The notes: a model not told the origin generated them from the sequence alone. Counted from the first letter of the stretch, positions 33,301 through 41,880 are shown. The stretch is DNA of 64,000 bases from Flavobacterium saliperosum (GCF_900100625.1 NZ_FMTY01000002.1:62001-126000); one strand, 5' to 3'. Program-made: numbers and translations.

Positions 33301-33786
33301 GGATGTACCGTCACTTGTACCATCACTGTCATAGCAGAAGACGTTCGCTGTTTTGCGGGAGCAAGCGGCAGAGCTAAAGTAATGCTTTGTCATAAAACGG
33401 GCAACACTAAAAATCCATGTGTAAATATCTGCGTAGACGAAAATGCTGTCGCAGAGCATTTGGCACACGGGGACTTTTTGGGCAGATGTACGACTGATTG
33501 CACTCCACCACAATCTAATGTTAAACCCGAAGTTGAAAATGCGGATTTGTTTCACGTAATCGCCTATCCAAATCCAAGCAGCAATCAGTTTACTTTTGAA
33601 ATCGAGAGTAAAAGCAGTGATACTATCAATATCAGTGTATTCGATATTGCCGGCAGATTGGTGAAAGTAATAGAAAATCATCAAGATACTACCGTAACAT
33701 TCGGAGAGGAACTTCCGAGAGGGGTTTATCTTGCGGTAATAGAACAGGGTAGCAACCGAAAAACAATCAGAATAATCAAGGAGTAA
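30391..33786 (+). CDS. Large secreted HYR-like repeat protein with T9SS sorting tail
   Basis: From the ATG at 30391 the protein has 1131 residues. A signal peptide (FWNNLLLIIVLLAAGISYA) is followed by an N-terminal domain with a DDYQPGEYVIVSGSGW start. Four tandem 82-residue repeats follow (residues about 294-621), each with PPVLTPG, LGSDCKI, NCSG, VTATDAAGLTDIEEV. Further HYR-like modules come next, then a cysteine-rich region. The C-terminus (about 1050-1131) is a type A T9SS sorting domain with AYPNPSSNQF and GVYLAVIEQGSNRKTIRI. It should be exported by the type IX secretion system and act on the cell surface, probably in adhesion. Confidence 0.88.
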   Translation: METSLLKKRFWNNLLLIIVLLAAGISYAHEIIPNRNSVHQSDAATVVTDKDDYQPGEYVIVSGSGWLPGETVQLHFDETPQVCTNDHDRFTVADANGNIYYNQFLINDRHLGVAFVLTATGQSSGYNAQTFFTDATWGLEVSTNGGSSYLINGAGPTVAFNSCETKQITFRITQQNNSNPNQSYTFALPAGFSISLPSSLAFFNAANNSISRSWNVSQYAANALCLSASSSSDALGSNQKIVFTCNVISVANVVSTEIMGRASNNATCLNPTGSSGVLMNTIRPKFSSSADTIPPVLTPGANQDVVLGSDCKIEIPDVKGSAVDNCSGVSIVQVPAAGEFVSSSHNGNVIVTVTATDAAGLTDIEEVTLTAKDETPPVLTPGANRDVTLGSDCKILIPDVKGSAVDNCSGVSIVQVPAAGELVSSSHNGEVVVTVTATDAAGLTDIEEVTLTAKDETPPVLTPGTDQDVVLGSDCKIEIPNVLGSATDNCSGVSIVQVPASGELVSSSHNGNVVVTVTATDAAGLTDIEEVTLTAKDETPPVLTPGTDQGVVLGSDCKIEIPNVLGSAIDNCSGVTIVQVPAAGEFVSSSHNGEVVVTVTATDAAGLTDIEEVTLTAKDETPPTINCPSNISQPNDTGLCSAVVNYVAPVGNDNCSGQSTVQIAGLASGAVFPVGVTTNTFEVTDAAGNKSSCSFTVTVSDNEAPLVPELSDITEECSVVVSAPATTDNCSEIVIGTTNDPLEYNEQGSYVIHWSFDDGNGNISQANQNVIIDDVTLPTITCPSDINLTACQDTATWALPEMQDNCSGVSLEQISGPESGSLFENGTTTTISYRATDVGGNTATCSFTVARAAELTATCATTNSQLYFGYTGDQTSTINVIPAGGEGPYTVSISMNRALLCNVITNSGDESWIPGANTNSNSNIGVSCPTSGTSSLLPISTSNAFVSGVYSVNVTLMEDATFTAIVTDANGCTVTCTITVIAEDVRCFAGASGRAKVMLCHKTGNTKNPCVNICVDENAVAEHLAHGDFLGRCTTDCTPPQSNVKPEVENADLFHVIAYPNPSSNQFTFEIESKSSDTINISVFDIAGRLVKVIENHQDTTVTFGEELPRGVYLAVIEQGSNRKTIRIIKE
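31270..32253 (+). repeat. Four tandem 246-bp coding repeats
   Basis: Four units of exactly 246 bp (31270-31515, 31516-31761, 31762-32007, 32008-32253) each encode 82 residues starting PPVLTPG (the fourth diverges at its end). They are highly similar at the DNA level, which indicates recent duplication and allows gain or loss of units by recombination. Confidence 0.9.
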
Positions 33787-33801
33787 TTGATAAAAGGAAA
33801 C

Positions 33802-33833
33802 AAAAAACTCCGGAGTCAGCTCCGGAGTTTTTT
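33802..33833 (+). terminator. Terminator of the HYR-like gene
   Basis: A perfect 14-bp stem (33802-33815 with 33820-33833), core CTCCGGAG, 4-base loop, followed by T. It can also act on the minus strand for the lipoprotein gene at 33882. Confidence 0.88.
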
Positions 33834-33881
33834 ATGCAATAATCTGAAAGTGTGACTTAAAAATAGGTCAGAAACAGTAAA

Positions 33882-34163
33882 CTATTTTTTGATTTCAACC
33901 GCCGCACCTTCTTTAGTTGCGTTGACTTCTACTTTTTTCTCCCCGTCTTTACTCGAGATATTCACACCATCACCACTTACACTGATAGAGGTGCCGTCCT
34001 TTGGAACCGAATCCGTAACTTCTACTGTTGTTGTACTCTCGGTAGCCGGTTGCGAATTTTCAGCCGGAGTAATTATTTTTGTGGTTGTTTTTTCTTCACT
34101 TTTTCTACACGAGAGTAAAACAGTAAATGAAAGTATTCCGAAAACTAAAATTAATTTTTTCAT
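33882..34163 (-). CDS. Small lipoprotein
   Basis: The 93-residue protein has a signal peptide with lipobox LLSC (cysteine 19). Its mature part is rich in K, E, T and V with alternating strands (SISVSGDGVNISSKDGEKK) and no recognised domain. Start is ATG. It stands alone between converging and co-directional neighbours. Function unknown. Confidence 0.65.
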   Translation of the reverse strand: MKKLILVFGILSFTVLLSCRKSEEKTTTKIITPAENSQPATESTTTVEVTDSVPKDGTSISVSGDGVNISSKDGEKKVEVNATKEGAAVEIKK

Positions 34164-34244
34164 AATGATTGTGTTTAAATTATAAAAGCATTTTAAAAAT
34201 AAGTGAAAAATGTATAAACTGATTTCTGCTCCACGAAGGATTCT

Positions 34245-34916
34245 TTATTCTTCAAAAACCACGGATTCAGCTGTGGCACCCAAGTCGAGTAAATTACTGG
34301 TAACGGTTTTTACAAAATCACTCGGACCGCATACGTAAAAATGCTGACTGAAATCCACGATGTTTTCAATCAGGAAATTGCGGTCAATCCGTTTTCCGGC
34401 AAACCCAACAACATTTTCCCGTGTGTATACATTTATGAAATTGTTCTTCAGCATTCTGTGTAACTCTTCACCCATAATCACATCTTCCGAAGTCTTGTTG
34501 ACATAAATGAGTCGGTTGCCATACAATTGGTTATTCTTATACAGTTCCCTAAAAATGGCAATAAACGGAGTGATTCCCGAACCGGCGGCAATGAAAACCC
34601 CAGGACCTTTATAATTGATTGTCCCGAAAACGTCATGAAGGATTAATTCATCACCGGCATTAATACGTCCTAATTCGTTGGTCACTCCTTTACGGTCCTT
34701 GTAAATCTTAATCATGAATTCAAGATAATTCGATTCTTTGGGATTCGTAAAAGTGAAAGGGCGCAATTGATTTTTCCAATCGGGATGATTTATTGCCACT
34801 TCTGTTGCCTGCCCGGGAACAAAATTGTATCCTTCTGGTTTTTCCACTACAAACGATTTAACATCATGTGTGATAAACCGTGATTTTAATACCTTAACGA
34901 TATGACTATTTTCCAT
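34245..34916 (-). CDS. FAD/NAD(P)-binding flavodoxin/ferredoxin reductase-like protein
   Basis: The 223-residue protein has the ferredoxin-NADP reductase fold without a ferredoxin domain. FAD-binding residues are in LRPFTFTNP (about 50-58), the nucleotide-binding loop in IAAGSGITPFIAIFREL (about 108-124), and the final YVCGPSDFV lies near 194-202. It should transfer electrons from NAD(P)H through FAD to an unknown acceptor. It is monocistronic or loosely grouped with the DUF3788 gene upstream. Confidence 0.88.
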   Translation of the reverse strand: MENSHIVKVLKSRFITHDVKSFVVEKPEGYNFVPGQATEVAINHPDWKNQLRPFTFTNPKESNYLEFMIKIYKDRKGVTNELGRINAGDELILHDVFGTINYKGPGVFIAAGSGITPFIAIFRELYKNNQLYGNRLIYVNKTSEDVIMGEELHRMLKNNFINVYTRENVVGFAGKRIDRNFLIENIVDFSQHFYVCGPSDFVKTVTSNLLDLGATAESVVFEE

Positions 34917-34996
34917 AAATGTAATTTTTTAGCTTCTGATATTTCCCCGGAAGGAGCGTTTTTCAGATAGGGTTATTAAAGTTACTGAAAAAAAAA

Positions 34997-35509
34997 TCAA
35001 TTCGAAATTTTAATCGTAATCAGCCTTTTGAGATCATCATAATCAGCCTTGTCTTTTACGTCGATTCTTATGCCACGTCCTTCTGCGTAAACTTTCGCAG
35101 CTTTAAGTTCGCTTTTGATGTCTTCGGAGATTTCACTTTTTAAAATTTCATCCGTTGCTTTTTGTCCGAAGTTAAATGCGGCTTTAAAAAAACCATCGCG
35201 TGGCAAAAGATAAATCAGCACTCTCTTTTTGTCGCTGATACGGAAACTCCAACCGTATTTATCGCCCGAAAAGTGCCAGGATTCGATATAGTTAGGGTAA
35301 GATTCCTTCGTAAATTCGGCTAAGGCTTCCCAAATGATAAAAGTTGTACCAAGAGCCTGCTGAAGGTCCTTTTCAGATGGTTCTGTCGCTTTGTCTGTAA
35401 AAATGCTTTTCACTTTTTTAACTAACTTGATGTGAGTAAATTTAAGCTTTAATTTTAGAATATCGTATTTCTGTTTTAATCGTATTTCCTTTAAAAATTC
35501 TAACCGCAT
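34997..35509 (-). CDS. DUF3788-like protein
   Basis: The 170-residue soluble protein has a basic N-terminal segment and a domain with ESWHFSGDKYGWSFRISDKKR and RGIRIDVKDKADYDDLKRLI, which matches my recollection of DUF3788 proteins. No catalytic residues are evident. It starts about 100 bases from the divergent nadC gene. Confidence 0.7.
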   Translation of the reverse strand: MRLEFLKEIRLKQKYDILKLKLKFTHIKLVKKVKSIFTDKATEPSEKDLQQALGTTFIIWEALAEFTKESYPNYIESWHFSGDKYGWSFRISDKKRVLIYLLPRDGFFKAAFNFGQKATDEILKSEISEDIKSELKAAKVYAEGRGIRIDVKDKADYDDLKRLITIKISN

Positions 35510-35611
35510 TTAATAGGATCTGCTGTAAATCAGAAAAAAAAGCCACTAACATTTTAACAATTGCGCGCGATTCCAAAATATGTCTTATTTTAGCCTGTAA
35601 ATTGTACGATT

Positions 35612-36469
35612 ATGATTTCAGAAGCACAGTTTCAGAAGGAACTCGAAATAATTATTACCAATGCCATTCGAGAAGACGTAGGCGATGGCGATCACAGTTC
35701 ATTAGCATGTATTCCCGCATCGGCAACCGGAAAAGCAAAACTTCTGGTTAAAGATGAGGGAATTATTGCAGGTGTTGAATTTGCCAAAATGGTTTTTAAA
35801 CATGTAGACCCGAATCTGGAAGTGGAAGTGTTCATTCCGGATGGTACTACAGTCAAATACGGCGATGTGGTATTCCATGTTTCCGGAAGTTCCCAATCGA
35901 TTCTGAAAGCGGAGCGTTTGGTGTTGAATGCCATGCAGCGAATGAGTGCCATAGCAACCAAAACCAAAGTTTTCGTGGATTTACTGGAAGGAACCAAAAC
36001 AAAAATCCTCGATACCCGAAAAACCACACCGGGGATCCGTGCGATAGAAAAATGGGCCGTGAAAATTGCCGGTGGCGAAAACCATCGTTTTGCGTTGTAT
36101 GACATGATTATGCTGAAAGACAATCACAATGATTTTGCAGGCGGAATTACGCAAGCCATCGAAAAAACGAATGCTTATTTAAAAGAGCATAATCTCGATT
36201 TGAAAATCATCGTGGAAGCCAGAAACCTTGATGAGGTGGCTGAAATTTTAAGAAATGAAGGAGTTTACAGAATACTGTTGGACAATTTCAATTTCGACGA
36301 TACCCGAAAAGCCGTGGAAATGATTGGGGATAAGTGCTTAACCGAATCTTCCGGCGGTATTGATGAAAAAACAGTACGACGGTTTGCCGAATGTGGCGTG
36401 GATTTTGTATCCTCCGGAGCATTAACCCATTCCATTTACAACATGGATTTGAGTTTAAAAGCGATTTAA
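35612..36469 (+). CDS. nadC: Nicotinate-nucleotide pyrophosphorylase (NadC)
   Basis: NadC converts quinolinate and PRPP to nicotinate mononucleotide in NAD synthesis. The 285-residue protein has the two-domain layout with EDVGDGDHSS near the N-terminus, the substrate-binding RKTTPGIRAIEKWAVK at about 135-150, and KDNH, IIVEARNLDE, LLDNF and ESSGGI in the barrel. nadA and nadB are not next to it. Confidence 0.95.
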   Translation: MISEAQFQKELEIIITNAIREDVGDGDHSSLACIPASATGKAKLLVKDEGIIAGVEFAKMVFKHVDPNLEVEVFIPDGTTVKYGDVVFHVSGSSQSILKAERLVLNAMQRMSAIATKTKVFVDLLEGTKTKILDTRKTTPGIRAIEKWAVKIAGGENHRFALYDMIMLKDNHNDFAGGITQAIEKTNAYLKEHNLDLKIIVEARNLDEVAEILRNEGVYRILLDNFNFDDTRKAVEMIGDKCLTESSGGIDEKTVRRFAECGVDFVSSGALTHSIYNMDLSLKAI

Positions 36470-36473
36470 TAAG

Positions 36474-36496
36474 AGAAAGGGAAAAGGGAAAAAGGG
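36474..36496 (+). repeat. Short degenerate AAAAGGG microsatellite
   Basis: About three imperfect AAAAGGG units occur 5 bases after the nadC stop. The unit is the same as in the seven-copy tract at 9850-9898. It is followed by an AT-rich stretch with repeated CTTATCCCT, also repeat-like. Confidence 0.6.
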
Positions 36497-36574
36497 AATT
36501 GATATATTATTTGTGGAATACAATTATAACTTATCCCTTATAACTCATAACTTATCCCTAATAATAAAAAAACA

Positions 36575-37528
36575 ATGTCCAAAGAAATAGAAGAACAAAT
36601 CGAAAAAATTCCGGTGCTCAACAAGCTGATGGCTTTTTGTAAAACCATTATTGTACCGGGATTGGAAGGAGTGACGCTTTACGAAATACTCGAGCTCTAC
36701 GGAATAGGGATTGCTCAGGGTGCGTTTTCCTATCGTGCCGGTGCGATTGCGTTCAGTTTCTTTATGGCGTTGTTTCCGTTTGCGCTGTTTATCCTGAATC
36801 TGATTCCGTACATACCGTTAGCCGGTTTTCAGGAGGATTTTCTGCAATTCGTTTCGGATAGTGTGCCGCCTAATACCTATGGTGCTATAGAAGCTATCCT
36901 GAAAGATATCATGAACAATTCCTATAAGAGCTTGCTTTCCTTTGGTTTCTTTTTGTCCATATTCTTAATGTCCAATGGATTATCTGCCATTTTGGGAGGG
37001 TTTGAATCGTCCTACCATGTTACCATTAAAAGAGGTTATTTCCGTCAATATGCGGTAGCAATAGGATTGTCGTTAATTTTCTCGTTTATGCTAATTGTAA
37101 CGGTTTCGTCTATCGTTGTGTCAGAGGTTTTTATTCAGAAATTCTCCAGCCGATTCCAATTGGATGATGTATTACTGATAGAATGGGCACGCTATATTTT
37201 TATTTTGGTGATGCTTTTTGTTTCCACTTCCTTTCTTTTTAAATACGGTACCAGAGAAACCAAACTCATTCCTTTTTTCAATGCGGGCGCCATGTTAACT
37301 ACAGTTTTGGTAATCGTAACTTCTTATTTGTTTGGTATTTACGTTTTGAAATTTGCACGATATAATGAACTCTACGGATCGATTGGCACGCTTCTTGTCT
37401 TAATGTTCTACATATGGATAAATTGTATGATATTGCTTTTGGGTTTCGAACTAAATGCCATTATCAACAAACACAAAAGAAACCCCAGCCAAAAATTTGA
37501 TTTTGAAAATAAAAATTGGGGTTCCTGA
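36575..37528 (+). CDS. YihY/BrkB-like inner membrane protein
   Basis: The 317-residue protein matches the YihY/virulence factor BrkB family by length, six to seven helices, and segments such as AIAFSFFMALFPFALFIL and YGSIGTLLVLMFYIWINCMI near the C-terminus. The family was once called RNase BN by mistake and has no confirmed activity. It appears monocistronic. Confidence 0.88.
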   Translation: MSKEIEEQIEKIPVLNKLMAFCKTIIVPGLEGVTLYEILELYGIGIAQGAFSYRAGAIAFSFFMALFPFALFILNLIPYIPLAGFQEDFLQFVSDSVPPNTYGAIEAILKDIMNNSYKSLLSFGFFLSIFLMSNGLSAILGGFESSYHVTIKRGYFRQYAVAIGLSLIFSFMLIVTVSSIVVSEVFIQKFSSRFQLDDVLLIEWARYIFILVMLFVSTSFLFKYGTRETKLIPFFNAGAMLTTVLVIVTSYLFGIYVLKFARYNELYGSIGTLLVLMFYIWINCMILLLGFELNAIINKHKRNPSQKFDFENKNWGS

Positions 37529-37598
37529 AGACCAAAAAAACAAATAAAAAATTTCGGAAGAAAAATTTTATATATTTAACAAACAAAAAACAACAATT

Positions 37599-38168
37599 AT
37601 GAAAAAACAATTCTTAACATTATTATTCGTAGCATTTGCAGGGTTATTTTCAATGACTGCACAAACCACAGAAGTTGCCGGTGTTAAAGTAGCACAAAAA
37701 GTAACTATGGAAGGACAAAGTTTAGTACTTAACGGCGTCGGAGTTCGTGAAAAATTGTTTATGGACATGTATGTGGGAGCTTTATATTTGCCTAAGAAAA
37801 GTTCAAATTCGGCAGAAATCATGGCAGGGAATGATGCGGCGGCAATTAAACTGACAATTGTATCCGGAATGATTACCAGTGATAAAATGATCAGTGCCGT
37901 TAACGAGGGTTTTGAGAATGCAACCAATAAAAATACAGCACCTATTAAAGCGAAAATCGCACAATTCAAAGCGTGTTTTAAAGATGAAATCAAAAAAGGA
38001 GACGTGTTTGATATGGTATTTGTACCCGGAAAAGGGGTTGTGGTTTCTAAAAACGGTAAAGAAAAAGGAACTATTGATGGCGCCGATTTCAAAAAAGCGA
38101 TGTTCGGAATCTGGTTGTCTAACAAACCGGCCGACAAAAACCTAAAAGCAGCTATGTTGGGTAAATAA
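37599..38168 (+). CDS. Chalcone isomerase-like periplasmic protein
   Basis: The 189-residue protein has a cleavable signal peptide (MKKQFLTLLFVAFAGLFSMTA, cut near Q22) and a domain with VAGVKVAQKV, LNGVGVREKLFMDMYVGALY and VFVPGKGVVV, typical of the bacterial chalcone isomerase-like family. These proteins seldom have chalcone isomerase activity; fatty-acid binding has been suggested for relatives. It is monocistronic, and a strong terminator follows. Confidence 0.82.
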   Translation: MKKQFLTLLFVAFAGLFSMTAQTTEVAGVKVAQKVTMEGQSLVLNGVGVREKLFMDMYVGALYLPKKSSNSAEIMAGNDAAAIKLTIVSGMITSDKMISAVNEGFENATNKNTAPIKAKIAQFKACFKDEIKKGDVFDMVFVPGKGVVVSKNGKEKGTIDGADFKKAMFGIWLSNKPADKNLKAAMLGK

Positions 38169-38192
38169 TATTCAACACAAATAAATACACAG

Positions 38193-38226
38193 AAAACACT
38201 TCCTCACCGAAGTGTTTTTTTTTTTT
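38193..38226 (+). terminator. Terminator of the chalcone isomerase-like gene
   Basis: AAAACACTTC pairs with GAAGTGTTTT around CTCACC, followed by a run of T. Confidence 0.85.
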
Positions 38227-38338
38227 GAAGAGCGAGTGGTTTGGGCTTGTTTGGTATCCGTGTTCCTGCTGTCCGCTCTATCTTTTGTTCCGCTTGCACT
38301 ACACAAAAGGATGCCGCTCCCATCAGGGCTGAAGGAGG
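38227..38338 (+). repeat. Dispersed intergenic repeat, copy C
   Basis: The segment runs from GAAGAGCGAGTGG to CATCAGGGCTGAAGG. It shares TTTGTTCCGCT and ACACAAAAGGATGCCGCTCC with copy A (9677-9810). AGAGCG at the left and CGCTCC at the right are near reverse complements. Confidence 0.75.
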
Positions 38339-38380
38339 AACTTTAAAACCTTTTGGAAGGGTCGTGAAAAATCTTCCAAC

Positions 38381-38504
38381 CTGACCACACTACCTTTGTG
38401 TCCTTTGCGAAAACCCTTTGCATTCTTTGCAGTTAAACCCATCTGACCATAATGCCTTTGCGCCCCTTGCGAAACCCTTTTGCGTTCTTTGCGGTTAAAT
38501 CCAC
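38381..38504 (+). repeat. Two tandem 62-bp CTTTGCG-type units
   Basis: CTGACCACACTACCTTTGTG (38381) and CTGACCATAATGCCTTTGCG (38443) begin two units of about 62 bp, each with TTGCGAAA, CTTTGC and TTCTTTGCNGTTAAA. This resembles a repeat family scattered in many bacterial genomes whose translation gives RKERK-like peptides. Confidence 0.75.
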
Positions 38505-38597
38505 AATGCCCAGCAGTTAAATCAATCCCAATCAATTTCTCAAATTAGCATTCAAAATAAATCGCGGTAACTTATATTTGTAATTCAAAAGTCATTT

Positions 38598-41048
38598 ATG
38601 CCGCATTTCGTAGAAGTCGTTTTACCGTTAGCCTTACCCAAAACATTCACTTATCTGGTTTCTGAAGCCGAGTTTCAGTACATCCGAAAAGGAATGCGTG
38701 TGGCGGTACCTTTCGGAAAAAGTAAAATCTACACGGCTTTGGTAATCGATTTGCATCAGAATGCACCAACGCTCTATCAGGCGAAAGAAATCCATCAGAT
38801 CTTAGACGAGTCGCCGGTAGTAAACGAATTCCAGATCGAACATTGGCAATGGATCGCCAACTATTACATGTGTTCGATAGGCGAAGTGTTTAAAAGCGCT
38901 TTACCATCCGGTTTTTTGCTCGAAAGCGAAACGATTATCTCTGCTCAGAAGGAGTTGGATATCGATGCAAAAGAGCTTTCGGACAGTGAATTTCTGATTT
39001 ATCAGGCGTTGCAGCAACAATCGTCGTTAAAAGTGGAAGATATTGTTTCCATCCTCGGAAAGAAAAACGTATTTCCGATTTTAAATGCGATGCTGTCTAA
39101 AAACGTATTGGTGCTACAGGAAGAAGTCGCCGAAAAATACAAACCGAAACTAACCCGATACATCCGTTTGCAAGAGGAATTTCTGCAGCAGGAACAGTTG
39201 TCGGAATTAATGAATGTCCTTTCCCGTGCCCAAAAACAGCGCGAACTGGTGCTGCATTATTTTCAGCTGAATGCGAAAGAGAAGAAGCCTATTTCCGTAA
39301 AGCAATTACTGGAAACTTCCGGAAGTACTTCGGCTGTGGTAAAATCATTAGTTGATAAGGGAATTTTCGAAGAATATTACATCGCTCAAGACCGTGTCAC
39401 CTTCGAAAAAGAAGACGAATCGGGTTTTCAGTTAAGTCAGCCACAACAAACTGCTTTCGACGAAATTAAAACTTGTTTTGAAAAGCAATCGGTTACTTTA
39501 TTACATGGCGTAACGGCTTCGGGAAAAACTGAAATCTATATCAAACTCATTGAAGAGTATATTCATAAAGGCGAACAGGTTTTGTATCTTTTGCCTGAAA
39601 TTGCTTTAACTACACAATTAGTTACGCGATTAACTGCTTATTTTGGTAATCAGGTGGCGGTTTTCCATTCCAAGTATTCCAATAACGAACGAATCGAAGT
39701 GTGGAATCAGGTATTGCAAAATTCGGATAAAGCGAAGATTGTCATCGGTGCACGTTCGGCCTTATTTCTTCCGTTTTCAAATTTAGGTTTAATCGTAATC
39801 GACGAAGAACACGAGCAAACCTTCAAACAATTCGATCCGGCACCGCGCTATCATGCCCGGGATGCCGCTATTGTTTTGGCATCGCAGCATAAGGCAAAAG
39901 TGTTGTTGGGTTCGGCTACGCCAAGTCTGGAAACGTATCATAACGTAAAAGCGAACAAATACGGTTTGGTGGAACTTTTCGAACGTTACGGGAATGTGGT
40001 GTTACCGGAGATCTATCTGGTCGATTTGAAAGACAAGTACAAACGAAAGAAGATGAACGGGCATTTCAGTGACGATTTGCTCGAAGCAATAACGGAAACC
40101 TTATCCAAAGGCGAACAGGTAATTTTGTTTCAGAACCGCCGCGGGTATTCGCCATTCGTGGAATGTATGACGTGCGGACACGTGCCGCAATGCCCAAGTT
40201 GCGATGTGAGTCTGACGTATTACAAATTCAAAAACCAGTTGCGTTGTCATTACTGCGGGCATTCGATTGCGAATCCTACGCATTGTCACGCCTGTCAGTC
40301 GGTAGATTTATCCACGAAAGGTTTCGGTACGGAGCAGATTGAAATCGAACTGAAAGCGCTTTTTCCGGAGAAAACCATCGGAAGAATGGATCAGGATACC
40401 ACCAGAGGGAAATTCGGATACGAAAAAATTATCGACGCCTTCAAGAATCAGGAAATTGATGTTTTGGTGGGCACGCAAATGCTCGCCAAAGGATTGCATT
40501 TTGATAATGTAACGTTGGTTGGAGTCATGAATGCCGATAACATGTTAAACCAACCCGATTTTCGTTCGCACGAGCGCGCCTATCAGATGATCATGCAGGT
40601 TTCGGGACGAGCGGGCAGGAGTGAAAAACGCGGAAAAGTGATGATTCAGACCTACAATCCGTACCACAATATTATCCAACAGGTTACGAACAACGATTAT
40701 AACGGAATGTATAACGAGCAGGTGTATGAACGCCATAATTTCAAATATCCGCCATATTACCGTTTGGTGAAACTCACGTTAAAACACAGGGATTTTGACA
40801 AGTTGAAAGAAGGGTCGTTATGGATGTACAACGTTTTGGTACAGCAATTGCAAATTCCGGTTTTAGGTCCGGAAGAACCTGCCATCAGTCGGATTCGTAA
40901 TGAGTTTATCCGAACGATTTTAATCAAGATTCCGAATCAGAATCATTTGGGTCAAACCAAAAAAACTATCCAGAGAGTACTGAATAGTTTTGAGGCAGTA
41001 GCCCAATACAGGGCTATAAAGGTTACGATAAACGTCGATAATTATTAA
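38598..41048 (+). CDS. priA: Primosomal protein N' (PriA helicase)
   Basis: PriA reloads the replicative helicase at stalled forks. The 816-residue protein has the N-terminal DNA-binding domain, Walker A (GVTASGKTEIY, about residues 303-313), the DEEH box (VIDEEHEQTFK), and a zinc-binding insert with paired cysteines (CMTCGHVPQCPSCD and LRCHYCGHS...CHACQS, about 520-575). Helicase motifs such as GTQMLAKGLHFDNV and QVSGRAGRSEKRG follow. Its last 4 bases overlap the stop codon of the converging LytTR gene. Confidence 0.96.
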   Translation: MPHFVEVVLPLALPKTFTYLVSEAEFQYIRKGMRVAVPFGKSKIYTALVIDLHQNAPTLYQAKEIHQILDESPVVNEFQIEHWQWIANYYMCSIGEVFKSALPSGFLLESETIISAQKELDIDAKELSDSEFLIYQALQQQSSLKVEDIVSILGKKNVFPILNAMLSKNVLVLQEEVAEKYKPKLTRYIRLQEEFLQQEQLSELMNVLSRAQKQRELVLHYFQLNAKEKKPISVKQLLETSGSTSAVVKSLVDKGIFEEYYIAQDRVTFEKEDESGFQLSQPQQTAFDEIKTCFEKQSVTLLHGVTASGKTEIYIKLIEEYIHKGEQVLYLLPEIALTTQLVTRLTAYFGNQVAVFHSKYSNNERIEVWNQVLQNSDKAKIVIGARSALFLPFSNLGLIVIDEEHEQTFKQFDPAPRYHARDAAIVLASQHKAKVLLGSATPSLETYHNVKANKYGLVELFERYGNVVLPEIYLVDLKDKYKRKKMNGHFSDDLLEAITETLSKGEQVILFQNRRGYSPFVECMTCGHVPQCPSCDVSLTYYKFKNQLRCHYCGHSIANPTHCHACQSVDLSTKGFGTEQIEIELKALFPEKTIGRMDQDTTRGKFGYEKIIDAFKNQEIDVLVGTQMLAKGLHFDNVTLVGVMNADNMLNQPDFRSHERAYQMIMQVSGRAGRSEKRGKVMIQTYNPYHNIIQQVTNNDYNGMYNEQVYERHNFKYPPYYRLVKLTLKHRDFDKLKEGSLWMYNVLVQQLQIPVLGPEEPAISRIRNEFIRTILIKIPNQNHLGQTKKTIQRVLNSFEAVAQYRAIKVTINVDNY

Positions 41049-41743
41049 GCGCTTTCAATCGCTTTTACCAAATCTTCTTTTTTGTTTCGGCTTAGCGGAA
41101 TTTTGTGCGGACCGATTTCAGCGAATTTGCTGTTGAATTTTTCGATTTTATCGATATTCACGATAAATGATTTGTGAACACGAATGAATTTTTCTTTTGG
41201 CAATTCGTTTTCAAAAGCTTTCATTGTCGACAGTACCAAATGATTGTCTTCTTCAGTAATCACTTTTACGTAATCGCCATAGGCTTCAATCCATTTGATT
41301 CGGGAAATGTAAATTTTAAGTTTTTTAAGGTTACTCTTGATAAAAATGTGCGGACTCTCTTCTTCACCACCGTTTTCTTTACTGAGCGAGATCATGCTTA
41401 TGGCTTTTTTAACAGCCTGGTTGAATCGTTCGCGGGTAATGGGTTTATGAAGGTAGTCTGTTGCGGCATAGTCAAAAGCCTTTACAGCATACTCCGCCTT
41501 AGAGGTAATGAAAATTACCTGCGGTTTTACTTTTAAGCCGTCCAAAAGGTCGAAACCATTAATTACGGGCATTTCAATGTCCAGAAAAACCAAATCAACG
41601 TTTTTGTTCGTGATACAGTTTTTTGCTTCCACAGCATTAGAAAATTCGCCTACGAGCTCCAGATTTGGGTTATCATTTACTAGTTTAGTAATGGTCAATC
41701 TTTGGATGCTACTATCATCTACAACTATACAATTTATTTTCAT
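41045..41743 (-). CDS. LytTR family response regulator
   Basis: The 232-residue protein has a receiver domain (residues 1-120, phosphoacceptor aspartate in VFLDIEMPVING, lysine in YLHKPI) and a LytTR DNA-binding domain (about 135-230, with WIEAYGDYVKVIT and FIRVHKSFIVNIDKI). It would be phosphorylated by a histidine kinase of the YehU/LytS type, but none is adjacent. It converges on priA and overlaps its end by 4 bases. Confidence 0.92.
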   Translation of the reverse strand: MKINCIVVDDSSIQRLTITKLVNDNPNLELVGEFSNAVEAKNCITNKNVDLVFLDIEMPVINGFDLLDGLKVKPQVIFITSKAEYAVKAFDYAATDYLHKPITRERFNQAVKKAISMISLSKENGGEEESPHIFIKSNLKKLKIYISRIKWIEAYGDYVKVITEEDNHLVLSTMKAFENELPKEKFIRVHKSFIVNIDKIEKFNSKFAEIGPHKIPLSRNKKEDLVKAIESA

Positions 41744-41850
41744 AAGCTTCTGGTGAGAGTTAATATCGAAATAAAAATAACTAAATAGTTTTAATATCCA
41801 AAGGATTTATGTGAAAATATTGCATTTCATCTAAAATACCGAAAATGGTA

Positions 41851-41880
41851 TTGCAGGTTAAATATAAATCACTATTTTTG
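41851..41880 (+). promoter_or_regulatory. Promoter of the rpsF-rpsR-rplI operon
   Basis: TTG (41851-41853), a 19-bp spacer and TATTTTTG (41873-41880) match the Bacteroidota promoter exactly. The predicted leader is about 27 bases, too short for an S6:S18 regulatory RNA. Confidence 0.8.

Larger units (their letters stand above)
38169..38597. other. Repeat-filled intergenic region upstream of priA
   Basis: The 429-bp stretch contains the terminator of the chalcone isomerase-like gene, copy C of a dispersed repeat (38227-38338), a pair of 62-bp tandem units (38381-38504), and a -7 box TATATTTG (38573-38580) 18 bases before priA. A 70-codon frame on the minus strand is made of the repeat and is not a gene. 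Confidence 0.7.

Noticed and set aside
37568..38137. Long antisense frame of 189 codons opposite the chalcone isomerase-like gene
   Set aside because: It overlaps almost exactly a well-supported gene with signal peptide and domain, and its own product has no recognisable features.
38323..38535. A 70-codon minus-strand frame rich in RKERK
   Set aside because: It is the translation of the CTTTGCG-type tandem repeat, a known source of spurious proteins.
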